Assembly: GCA_023379345.1 (NCBI GenBank)
Contig: JAMCUV010000063.1
Location: 1 to 5,633 of the forward strand
DNA: 5,633 bases
Direction: 5' to 3'
Source: Thermoplasmatota archaeon
GTDB taxonomy: Archaea; Thermoplasmatota; Thermoplasmata; Thermoplasmatales; Thermoplasmataceae
The first letter of the stretch is position 1; each line of letters starts with the position of its first letter. The notes under the pieces are model-generated. The model saw nothing but the letters and a program-made list of their open reading frames with translations. It was not told where the DNA came from and ran no database searches. This document shows, piece by piece, positions 1-5,621 of the stretch. Made by a program: the position numbers and the translations under genes.

Positions 1-1113
1 GTGTTTGACCATGAAAAGGGACGACAGCTTGGGGAGAAATACAGCGCGACCTTCATAGATGCAAAGGGACACACGGTCATGCCCGGAATGATTGATTCCC
101 ACACTCATGTTGTTTATGCGGGAACAAGGGAGGACGAGTTCTACATGAAGGTCAAGGGAAGGAGCTACCTGGAGATCCTCACTTCAGGCAACGGCATCTA
201 TAAGACAGTGGACCAGACAAGATCGGCCACAGAGGACCAGATCTTCTCCCAGAGCCTTTCCAGGGTATACGATGCGGTCTGGTCCGGAACCACAACAATG
301 GAGATCAAGACAGGCTACGGGCTTGACATTGATTCCGAGACCAAGATGCTCAACGTCATCAACAGGATTGCGAGCCTGGGCATCATCAACGTGGTTCCAA
401 CATTCCTGCCTCTTCATGCAATCCCCAAGGGAAGCAGGGAGGATTCCTACCTGAGCTATGTGACTGAGAGGATGCTGCCAAAGTTCGTGGGGAAAGTCAG
501 ATTCGCCGATGCCTTCTGCGACCGCGGAGCCTTTTCGCCGGAAGTCACGGAGACATTCTTCAGGGCGGCCATTCAGGCCGGGATGATCCCAAGGATGCAT
601 GCGGATGAACTTGCGGACATCGGTTGCCTCAGGATACTGGACAGCTTGAAAATTGCCAGCGTGGATCACCTGCTCTACACTGGTGACGAGGGGAGAGAAC
701 GCATCAGGAAGAGCGGCTCTGTTGCAACGTTCCTGCCCATAACGGCATTCAACATAGCAGACGGAAAATACCCGGACATTGGAAAATTCATCCAGGATAA
801 CATCCCGGTGGCAATTGCCACCGATTCATCACCGGTGTCATACAACACGAGCCTAATATTCGCCATCTACCTTGCGGTTCGGTACTGCAACATAGGCATC
901 GAGGAAGCACTTAATGCGGTCACCGTGAATGCGGCATATTCACTGGGCATGCTGGAGGATGCAGGAACAATAGAGCCCGGCAAGAGGGCTGATCTCATAA
1001 TACTGAACACTGACGACTACAGGAAGATACCATATGAGTACGGATCAAGGCTTGTGGACACCGTGTTCATCGCCGGGGAACCGGTGATGAGGAATGGCGT
1101 CATGCAGCTCTGA
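1..1113 (+). CDS. hutI: Imidazolonepropionase, 5'-truncated by window edge
   Basis: This cytosolic metal-dependent amidohydrolase hydrolyses 4-imidazolone-5-propanoate to N-formimidoyl-L-glutamate, the third step of histidine degradation. Visible residues (numbered within this fragment) are the metal-binding HTH motif (H34, H36), R43, Y56, the KTGYG loop with Y106, H139 in LHAIP, the HADE motif (H200, E203), H223 and the catalytic/metal Asp D275. Their spacing agrees with the active-site residues of Bacillus subtilis HutI as I remember it, including H80, H82, R89, Y152, H185, H249, E252, H272 and D324. That offset implies about 46 residues (the N-terminal beta domain) lie left of the window, so the GTG at base 1 is probably an internal valine and not the start. 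The C-terminus is complete and ends with the usual amidohydrolase GTIEPGKRADLI strand. One oddity: the family's usual Asn-Pro-Gly after the catalytic Asp is replaced by S-S-P-V-S. The family call is secure. Confidence 0.93.
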   Translation: MFDHEKGRQLGEKYSATFIDAKGHTVMPGMIDSHTHVVYAGTREDEFYMKVKGRSYLEILTSGNGIYKTVDQTRSATEDQIFSQSLSRVYDAVWSGTTTMEIKTGYGLDIDSETKMLNVINRIASLGIINVVPTFLPLHAIPKGSREDSYLSYVTERMLPKFVGKVRFADAFCDRGAFSPEVTETFFRAAIQAGMIPRMHADELADIGCLRILDSLKIASVDHLLYTGDEGRERIRKSGSVATFLPITAFNIADGKYPDIGKFIQDNIPVAIATDSSPVSYNTSLIFAIYLAVRYCNIGIEEALNAVTVNAAYSLGMLEDAGTIEPGKRADLIILNTDDYRKIPYEYGSRLVDTVFIAGEPVMRNGVMQL

Positions 1114-1201
1114 AAGGCACAGGATTCAGGATATGCAGCTGCACACCATCCATCATGATAATTCCAAGATATCCCCCCGGGGCTGATCTAATGTATTTCT
1201 C
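1114..1201. other. hutI-dph2 intergenic spacer
   Basis: This 88-base spacer holds no gene. It contains a perfect 10-base palindrome TGCAGCTGCA (1134-1143), a C6G4 run whose core CCCCGGGG is self-complementary (1175-1182), and a moderately AT-rich patch (about 1151-1170). No T-rich terminator follows hutI, so read-through into dph2 is possible. A four-codon ATG frame (1191-1205) overlaps the annotated dph2 ATG; I attach no function to it. Confidence 0.5.
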
Positions 1202-2269
1202 ATGAAATCATTCCAGAAGGAATCCCGTCTCCATAAATGTCAATATACCGGAACTAAATCAGGTAGGGTGCATGTTGATACGGATGAGGCCGTGAAGAGG
1301 CTCAGGGAGCTTGGGGCCAGGAAGATACTGCTGCAGCTTCCCGACGGGCTGAAGCCGGATGTCTTCAGGTACTTCACGGAATTCTCAAGGGAATTCTCTG
1401 TCATTGTGAGCTCAGATCCATTCTACGGGGCATGCGACATAGGAAACCAGGAGGTCTACGGCAAGGTGGACGCCATAGTGCAGCTGGGGCATTCCATCAT
1501 ACCCAACATTGAGTATCCCCTGCCAGTCATATTTGTGGAATACCGCTCCCAGGCCAGGGTTGAGATCGATCCCCATGTCTTCGACGTGCTTGCCCAATCA
1601 GGCTACAACAGGATCGGCCTCCTGGCATCCATACAGTACATGGATCACATGGAGATGGTGCGGCAGATCCTTGCCGGCAGTGGATACCAGGTGCAGGTTG
1701 GAAGGCAGGATTCAAGGATGGCATATCCAGGCCAGGTTCTGGGGTGCAATTTCAGCGCTGCCCATTCAATATCAGCATGGGCGGACTGCTACGTTGTGGT
1801 GAGCACAGGGAAGTTCCATGGCATTGGGGCACAGCTGGCCTCAGACAAGCCAGTGTACATACTCGATCTGAATCTCCGCCGGCTGGTTCCCATGGCAGAT
1901 GAGACAGATCAGTTCCTCAGGCGCAGGTACGCCAGGATATCACGGGCGCTGGGCGCAAACAAATTCTGCGTTGTTGTGGACACCAAGATAGGGCAGTACA
2001 GGATGAAGCTTGCCAGCCACATCATGAAGCAGGTCACGGATATGGGGCATGAAGCCGTACTTATCACAGCCAATGACGCTAGGCCCAGCGATTATGAGAA
2101 CATGAAGTGCGATGCAGTCATATTCACCGGTTGCCCCCGGGTTCCAATCGATGAGGAGGAGCGTTTTCCCATGCCCGTCCTGACTCCACCGGAATTCCAG
2201 TCTCTGTTCGGTCCAAATGCCGGCGGCAGATATGTGATGGACGAGATCGTTTCAGTGGACAGGTTATGA
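1202..2269 (+). CDS. dph2: Diphthamide biosynthesis protein Dph2 (2-(3-amino-3-carboxypropyl)histidine synthase)
   Basis: Archaeal Dph2 transfers the 3-amino-3-carboxypropyl group of S-adenosylmethionine to a conserved histidine of elongation factor 2, the first step of diphthamide synthesis. It is a homodimer carrying a 4Fe-4S cluster that makes a non-classical radical. The three cluster cysteines, one per repeat domain, are visible: C78 in YGACD, C182 in LGCN and C311 in TGCPR. Other family landmarks are LLQLPDGLKPD (44-53), QLGHS (94-98) and FVEYRS (111-116). The 355 residues compare with about 340 in Pyrococcus horikoshii; the excess is N-terminal. The ATG at 1202 is the annotated start, but the conserved domain only begins near residue 25. 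A GTG at 1268 (V23) with an AT-rich box about 24 bases ahead would give a 333-residue protein starting where the family normally does. The gene lies behind hutI and converges on the methylthiotransferase gene, with a 6-base stop-codon overlap. Confidence 0.92.
   Translation: MKSFQKESRLHKCQYTGTKSGRVHVDTDEAVKRLRELGARKILLQLPDGLKPDVFRYFTEFSREFSVIVSSDPFYGACDIGNQEVYGKVDAIVQLGHSIIPNIEYPLPVIFVEYRSQARVEIDPHVFDVLAQSGYNRIGLLASIQYMDHMEMVRQILAGSGYQVQVGRQDSRMAYPGQVLGCNFSAAHSISAWADCYVVVSTGKFHGIGAQLASDKPVYILDLNLRRLVPMADETDQFLRRRYARISRALGANKFCVVVDTKIGQYRMKLASHIMKQVTDMGHEAVLITANDARPSDYENMKCDAVIFTGCPRVPIDEEERFPMPVLTPPEFQSLFGPNAGGRYVMDEIVSVDRL
1233..1247 (+). promoter_or_regulatory. Possible TATA box for an internal dph2 start
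   Basis: An AT-rich segment (ATAAATGTCAATATA) lies inside the first codons of the annotated dph2. Its AATATA part (1242-1247) is centred about 24 bases before the in-frame GTG at 1268, the spacing expected for a leaderless archaeal transcript starting at that codon. The first 20 or so codons of dph2 look more AT-rich and less typical in codon use than the rest, as intergenic DNA would. This is inference from spacing and composition only. Confidence 0.3.
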
Positions 2270-3472
2270 AATTATTTTCCCGGCAAGATATGTGGGGCCG
2301 CTGTCAACAATTTCCACGTTCACCCAGGAATACAGGGGATATTCGCCCTTAATGACAACCGGCCGGTAGGCGCCATCCCTTGCGACAACCGTGCTGTTGC
2401 GCCCTTTCTCAGTAACCATTGCTGTCTCCGTCCTTCCATGGAGCGAAGCAAGACGTTCCTGTATTATTTCATGGTGAAGGTCAGTGAGCTCCCTGGCCCT
2501 TCTCTTCACTGTATTGGAAGATGGCACAGTGCTTCCGAAGTCCGGTGTGTATGGCCTTGGAGAGAACCTGGTGATGTTCACGATCTCCGGTCTTACCTCC
2601 TGCAGCAACTTCATGGTGAGTTCATGGGAATTCTCGTCCTCATCATGGTATCCTGTTATTATGTCGGTTGACAGTGTGGAATCGGGAAAATTCTGGCGGA
2701 ACATCTCGGAGATATGCCTGAATTCATGGGCATGATATTCCCTGTTCATGAGGTCAAGTATCCTGTCGTCCCCGCTCTGCAGCGGCACATGCAGGAACCT
2801 GAAGACCTTTTCCGAGCCCATGCTCCTCATCAGATGGTCAATTATGTCCATGGTGTTCCTGGGCTCCATCATGCCTATCCTGAGCCTGAAGTCGCCCGGA
2901 ATGCCTGTGATGGCATCAACCAGTTCCGGGAGCCTTATGCCAAGATCCCTGCCATATGCTGCGGTGTCAAGGGATGATATCCTCACCTCCATTATTCCAC
3001 GGGCAATCTGCATCCTTGCCTGGTTCACGATCTTCTGCACAGGCCTTGATACAAGTTTTCCCCTGGCCATATGGGATATGCAGTAATTGCAGCTTCCTGT
3101 GCAGCCCTGGTTTATGGGTATTCCCTCGAACACCGATGGCTCCCTGATCTCGACATCATCCAGATAGCCCTGGTAGAAGCTGCGGATTTCACGGGGCTTG
3201 ATAACCTCTATGTTCTCGCTCTCCAGGGATCCTCCGGAAACCGGAGGCAGGCAACCCGTCACCCTTACCCTTGACAGTGACGACAGCTCCTGTATCCTTT
3301 TCATCATCTTGTCCTCTGTGTGCTTTATGACAACGCAGGTTCCTATGATGCTGAGATCCGCCTCTTCAGGGCCGGAAACAAGCTCATTTCCCTGTTCCAG
3401 CATGCGGTTCATGTAAAGGCCCGCTTCAGCCCTGTTCAGGGTGCAACCATAGGATTCAAAGTAAATTTTCAT
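2264..3472 (-). CDS. tRNA (t6A37) C2-methylthiotransferase, archaeal CDKAL1-like radical SAM enzyme
   Basis: This enzyme adds a methylthio group to N6-threonylcarbamoyladenosine at position 37 of ANN-decoding tRNAs (t6A to ms2t6A), stabilising codon pairing. All three domains of the MiaB/e-MTTase family are present. The N-terminal UPF0004 domain has its three cluster cysteines C10 (SYGCTLNRAE), C46 (GTCVV..HTE) and C74 (TGCLP). The radical SAM barrel has the CxxxCxxC motif C124-C128-C131 and an HVPLQSGDD segment (228-236). A C-terminal TRAM RNA-binding domain covers about 342-402. The short SYGC..NRAE form and the Thr-Cys-Val...Thr-Glu motif favour the archaeal/eukaryotic t6A branch over bacterial MiaB. 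At 402 residues it is slightly short for the family. The segment after TDII is G-Y-H-D-E-D where relatives usually have G-F/Y-P-x-E-T. An in-frame stop at 3488-3490 (read on the minus strand) limits upstream extension, so the ATG at 3472 is well supported. No strong Shine-Dalgarno site is seen. Confidence 0.9.
   Translation of the reverse strand: MKIYFESYGCTLNRAEAGLYMNRMLEQGNELVSGPEEADLSIIGTCVVIKHTEDKMMKRIQELSSLSRVRVTGCLPPVSGGSLESENIEVIKPREIRSFYQGYLDDVEIREPSVFEGIPINQGCTGSCNYCISHMARGKLVSRPVQKIVNQARMQIARGIMEVRISSLDTAAYGRDLGIRLPELVDAITGIPGDFRLRIGMMEPRNTMDIIDHLMRSMGSEKVFRFLHVPLQSGDDRILDLMNREYHAHEFRHISEMFRQNFPDSTLSTDIITGYHDEDENSHELTMKLLQEVRPEIVNITRFSPRPYTPDFGSTVPSSNTVKRRARELTDLHHEIIQERLASLHGRTETAMVTEKGRNSTVVARDGAYRPVVIKGEYPLYSWVNVEIVDSGPTYLAGKIIS
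2272..2278 (+). terminator. Possible U-rich 3' end for dph2
   Basis: TTATTTT follows three bases after the dph2 stop, inside the last codons of the convergent gene. Archaeal termination commonly uses short U-runs without a hairpin. The run is short, so this is a weak candidate. Confidence 0.25.
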
Positions 3473-3508
3473 CTGAGGACACTGGCGTTAGCTGATCCAG
3501 ACCACCTA

Positions 3509-3524
3509 TTTTGCATTTTTGCAT
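3509..3524 (-). repeat. Tandem octamer repeat in the methylthiotransferase promoter region
   Basis: Two perfect back-to-back copies of TTTTGCAT (3509-3516 and 3517-3524; ATGCAAAA on the minus strand) lie 37-52 bases upstream of the methylthiotransferase start. The AT-rich part, with the adjoining AAAATAGG on the minus strand, is at a plausible place for a TATA-like element giving a short leader. The repeat itself is seen directly. A promoter or tandem-operator role is inference. Confidence 0.4.
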
Positions 3525-3550
3525 AGATGTCCGGAAAACGGGCAGCCATT

Positions 3551-3562
3551 ATCCTGTAGGAT
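3551..3562. promoter_or_regulatory. Short palindrome in the divergent region
   Basis: ATCCTGTAGGAT has perfect 5-base arms around a GT centre. It sits near the middle of the 143-base region between the two divergent genes, about 53 bases upstream of the lrp start and about 78 upstream of the methylthiotransferase start. It could be a regulator site, but a palindrome this short can arise by chance. Confidence 0.25.
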
Positions 3563-3587
3563 TTTAAGAATGGGAATGGTGTCAAGT

Positions 3588-3604
3588 CTTAAGTATTCAT
3601 TAAG
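3588..3604 (+). promoter_or_regulatory. Likely lrp core promoter overlapped by an inverted repeat
   Basis: CTTAAGTATTCATTAAG has perfect 5-base arms (CTTAA at 3588-3592, TTAAG at 3600-3604) around a 7-base spacer. The AT-rich left half is centred about 24 bases before the lrp ATG, where an archaeal TATA box would stand for a leaderless or nearly leaderless transcript. Lrp-family proteins often bind palindromes overlapping their own promoter, so this is a reasonable autoregulatory operator. The arms are seen directly; the function is inferred. Confidence 0.45.
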
Positions 3605-3615
3605 GATGACGAATC

Positions 3616-4149
3616 ATGGCAACTGATGACGTCAATGAACAATATCTAGAAGGATATAGTTGTGACGTGGCAATAAGATGGTCAAAGATTGACCCTTCAC
3701 TATTACCCGTAGACGAACTTGATAAGCAGATAATCTGTTTCCTGAGGTATGATGCAAGGATGTCCAATGCGGAGATAGCCAAGAAGGTGGGCACCAGCGA
3801 AGCCACCGTCAGGAGGAGGATCGCCAGGCTGCTTAACAAGAAGATCATAATCGGCTTTTCCGCCCTGGTGGATCTGCAGGCGGTTGAAAACAGCATAAAG
3901 GCGTACCTGAAAATCAGGGTTGATCCCTCCAGGCTTGAGGAGATCAGCCAGAAGCTTCAGGACAACATGAATATCCTTACTTTATATCGCAGGAGGGGCG
4001 AGAATGAGATGCTTGCTGAAACACTCTTCCTGAACATGGAGGCCATACAGGACTTCGAGGATACACTGTCAAGGATCCCCGGGGTCCAGGGGTTCGAGAC
4101 CATGATTATCTCCAAGGCCTACCGGAAGAATCCCTGGATAGGGATCTGA
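3616..4149 (+). CDS. Lrp/AsnC-family transcriptional regulator with N-terminal extension
   Basis: This is a DNA-binding regulator of the leucine-responsive (feast/famine) family, which usually acts as dimers or octamers and senses amino acids. The winged helix-turn-helix spans about residues 34-80: it opens with DELDKQII and its recognition helix is in the segment TSEATVRRRIARL. A RAM (ACT-like) effector and oligomerisation domain follows at about 93-168, with the beta-strand KAYLKIRV and the turn RRRGENEM where family members carry a Gly-x-Asn/Asp-type turn. At 177 residues it is longer than the usual 145-155. The excess is an N-terminal tail of about 33 residues with no recognised domain and a more AT-rich codon choice than the rest. 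The only plausible alternative start is GTG at 3667. A weak AAGGATGA ribosome-site match precedes the ATG at 3616. It converges with the aspartase gene at zero spacing, making that gene its first candidate target. The ligand cannot be told from sequence. Confidence 0.9.
   Translation: MATDDVNEQYLEGYSCDVAIRWSKIDPSLLPVDELDKQIICFLRYDARMSNAEIAKKVGTSEATVRRRIARLLNKKIIIGFSALVDLQAVENSIKAYLKIRVDPSRLEEISQKLQDNMNILTLYRRRGENEMLAETLFLNMEAIQDFEDTLSRIPGVQGFETMIISKAYRKNPWIGI
4130..4145. repeat. Perfect hairpin at the 3' end of lrp
   Basis: ATCCCT-GGAT-AGGGAT has perfect 6-base arms and a 4-base loop. It lies in the last lrp codons and, read from the other strand, directly behind the aspartase stop. It could form in both transcripts and mark a 3' end or a processing/stability element. 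There is no following T-run on the minus strand, so it is not a classical intrinsic terminator for aspartase. Confidence 0.4.
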
Positions 4150-4153
4150 TCAG
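4146..4153. other. Shared palindrome joining two convergent stop codons
   Basis: CTGATCAG contains the TGA stop of lrp (4147-4149) and, on the opposite strand, the TGA stop of the aspartase gene (4152-4150). The two coding regions therefore touch with no intervening base and no overlap. This is read directly from the sequence. Confidence 0.9.
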
Positions 4154-5526
4154 TTTCCCGGAACCCCTTTCTTCATTATTTCGTCAAACTGACTTTCGGT
4201 TACCTTGCCGGTCTTCAGGGCAAGTTCTTTTATGGATTTGCCCGTATCCAGGGATTCCTTTACGATCTGTGCCACTGTATCATACCCGAGGTATGGGTTC
4301 AGCAGTGCTGCAGAGCCGAAGCTCTTGCTGAGATGTTCCCTTGCCACGTCCCTGTTCACGTCCAGGCCCTCTATGAGTTTTGTCCTGAACATTTTCAGCC
4401 CGTTTGTAAGGATGTCCTCGGATCTGGTGAGCTCGAAATCTATGTGTGGCATCATGACATTAAGCTCAAGCTGGCCGGCCTGAACAGATATATTCAGTGC
4501 CTGCTGCGCACCTATGACGGAATGGCAGATCATGTTCATGGCCTCAGCGATTGATGGATTGATTTTCCCGGGCATTATGGATGATCCCTGCTGCACTGCT
4601 GGAATCTTTATCTCGTGGATGCCTGCTCCCGGGCCTGAATAGAGGAGCCTTATGTCGTTTGCAATCTTTGTCACGTCAAGTGCGGTGTTTGCCACGGCGT
4701 TCATCAGCCTTGAGAAGTCCGTCATGAATTCCATTATTCCCGGGAGGTTCAGGCTCTTCCTGAAGGGTATGCCCAGGAAATTCTTCAGCTCCGCCACAAC
4801 GTTATCCTGGTATCCCGGTGAGGTGTTGATGCCTGTGCCCACTGCCGTGCCTCCGATATTGAGTTCCAGGATGTAGTCCATAGCTCCTTCAAGCTCCTTC
4901 CTGTCCTTGTCCAGTGTATATGCCCAGGCAGAAAGCTCAATCCCGAATGTCACAGGCGCGGCATCCTGAAGATGTGTCCTGCCAGGCTTCACAGCGTCCC
5001 GGAACTGTTCCGACTTCTTGCGCAGGAGTTCCACGAGGTTCCTGATTTCCTCAGAGAGCTTCTTTGCCTTTATGTATGAGACAACCCTAATGAGGGTTGG
5101 ATACACGTCATTGGTAGACTGGCTCATGTTCACATGGTCATTGGGGTGAATGTATGAGTAGTCTCCCTTCTTCTTTCCGGCAATTTCCAGTGCAAGGTTG
5201 GCAATAACCTCATTTGCGTTCATATTGTAGGAGGTTCCGGCACCTGCCTGGAATAGATCAATGCGGAACTGGTCATGGAGCTTCCCGCCATATATCTGGT
5301 CACATGCCTTCACAATGGCTTCCATCCTATCGGCGGAAAGCTTCCCTCCCTTGTTGTTTGCCACTGCAGCGCTCCTCTTTATTGCCGTTATGGACCTGAT
5401 ATGATCAGAATCCGCAGTGAGGCCCGTGATCTGGAAGTTCTGTATGGCCCTGTATGTATTTATTCCGAAATATTCCGAATCCTCTATCTTGACGTCTCCA
5501 ATTACATCCCTTTCTGTTCTTGCCAT
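4150..5526 (-). CDS. aspA: Aspartate ammonia-lyase (aspartase/class II fumarase family)
   Basis: The likely reaction is reversible deamination of L-aspartate to fumarate and ammonia by a cytosolic homotetramer, feeding amino-acid carbon into the citric acid cycle. The superfamily signature GSSIMPGKINP (314-324) supplies the catalytic serine (S315), K321 and N323. Other active-site parts are GAGTS (95-99, with T98), NMSQSTND (133-140, with T138 and N139) and GRTHLQD (182-188, with H185). Aspartase is preferred over fumarase because GAGTSYNMNANEVIAN (95-110), HVNMSQSTND (131-140) and AGQLELNVM (350-358) match aspartases such as that of Bacillus sp. YM55-1, where fumarases have GSGTQSNMN and a Gly-Asn-Phe-Glu-Leu-Asn-Val form. 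GRTHLQD occurs in both. The 458 residues are normal, without the C-terminal tail of the Escherichia coli enzyme. An in-frame upstream stop at 5533-5535 supports the ATG at 5526, with a weak GTGAT ribosome-site match ahead. A fumarase role remains possible. Confidence 0.82.
   Translation of the reverse strand: MARTERDVIGDVKIEDSEYFGINTYRAIQNFQITGLTADSDHIRSITAIKRSAAVANNKGGKLSADRMEAIVKACDQIYGGKLHDQFRIDLFQAGAGTSYNMNANEVIANLALEIAGKKKGDYSYIHPNDHVNMSQSTNDVYPTLIRVVSYIKAKKLSEEIRNLVELLRKKSEQFRDAVKPGRTHLQDAAPVTFGIELSAWAYTLDKDRKELEGAMDYILELNIGGTAVGTGINTSPGYQDNVVAELKNFLGIPFRKSLNLPGIMEFMTDFSRLMNAVANTALDVTKIANDIRLLYSGPGAGIHEIKIPAVQQGSSIMPGKINPSIAEAMNMICHSVIGAQQALNISVQAGQLELNVMMPHIDFELTRSEDILTNGLKMFRTKLIEGLDVNRDVAREHLSKSFGSAALLNPYLGYDTVAQIVKESLDTGKSIKELALKTGKVTESQFDEIMKKGVPGN
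4168..4181 (+). terminator. Possible T-rich transcription end for lrp
   Basis: Ten of the 14 bases are T (TTTCTTCATTATTT), beginning 19 bases past the lrp stop and lying within the antisense of the aspartase 3' end. Archaeal RNA polymerase ends transcription at such U-rich stretches, so the lrp message may end here with a short antisense tail. The run is interrupted, hence the low confidence. Confidence 0.3.
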
Positions 5527-5549
5527 AATACATTATCACTGGAAAAATA

Positions 5550-5567
5550 ATAACTGTTTGCAGTTAT
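5550..5567. promoter_or_regulatory. Probable operator upstream of the aspartase gene
   Basis: ATAACTG-TTTG-CAGTTAT is a perfect inverted repeat with 7-base arms and a 4-base centre, starting 24 bases upstream of the aspartase ATG. It lies just downstream of the TATA-like box, so it would cover about -14 to +4 relative to the predicted transcription start, a classical position for a repressor to block initiation. As RNA it could also form a small hairpin, but most of it probably precedes the message. The repeat is seen directly; the regulator is unknown. Confidence 0.5.
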
Positions 5568-5572
5568 GAGAA

Positions 5573-5584
5573 CTTAAATTTTAT
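5573..5584 (-). promoter_or_regulatory. TATA-like box of the aspartase promoter
   Basis: On the minus strand this reads ATAAAATTTAAG, the best archaeal TATA-like match in the 107 bases upstream of the aspartase gene. Initiation about 25 bases downstream would fall near 5553 and give a leader of roughly 27 bases. Confidence 0.45.
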
Positions 5585-5603
5585 GCCCGGAACTGGATGC
5601 AAT

Positions 5604-5621
5604 AAGAATTAATACAATCTT
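5604..5621. promoter_or_regulatory. Imperfect palindrome at the right edge
   Basis: AAGAATTAATACAATCTT has 4-base outer arms (AAGA/TCTT) and a partly matching interior. It lies upstream of the aspartase TATA-like box and might be an upstream regulator site, or part of a promoter for a gene beyond the edge. The support is weak. Confidence 0.2.

Noticed and set aside
184..669. 161-residue open frame on the minus strand inside hutI
   Set aside because: It lies entirely antisense to a conserved hutI catalytic core and shows no family features; it is a composition effect of a balanced-GC coding region.
1175..1182. CCCCGGGG palindrome as a terminator stem for hutI
   Set aside because: It has no loop and no following T-run; an 8-base palindrome is expected by chance in DNA of this length.
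1191..1205. Four-codon ATG frame overlapping the dph2 ATG, as a possible translational-coupling uORF
   Set aside because: Too short to distinguish from chance, and the dph2 start itself is uncertain.
2714..3274. Several plus-strand frames of 60-112 residues opposite the methylthiotransferase gene
   Set aside because: They overlap one another in different frames and oppose a gene with all its cluster cysteines and domains; they look like shadow frames.
3600..3896. 98-residue minus-strand frame opposite lrp with a hydrophobic stretch resembling a membrane segment
   Set aside because: It is antisense to the conserved helix-turn-helix and the hydrophobicity is the mirror of Lys/Arg/Glu-rich codons on the sense strand; no promoter or start signal supports it.
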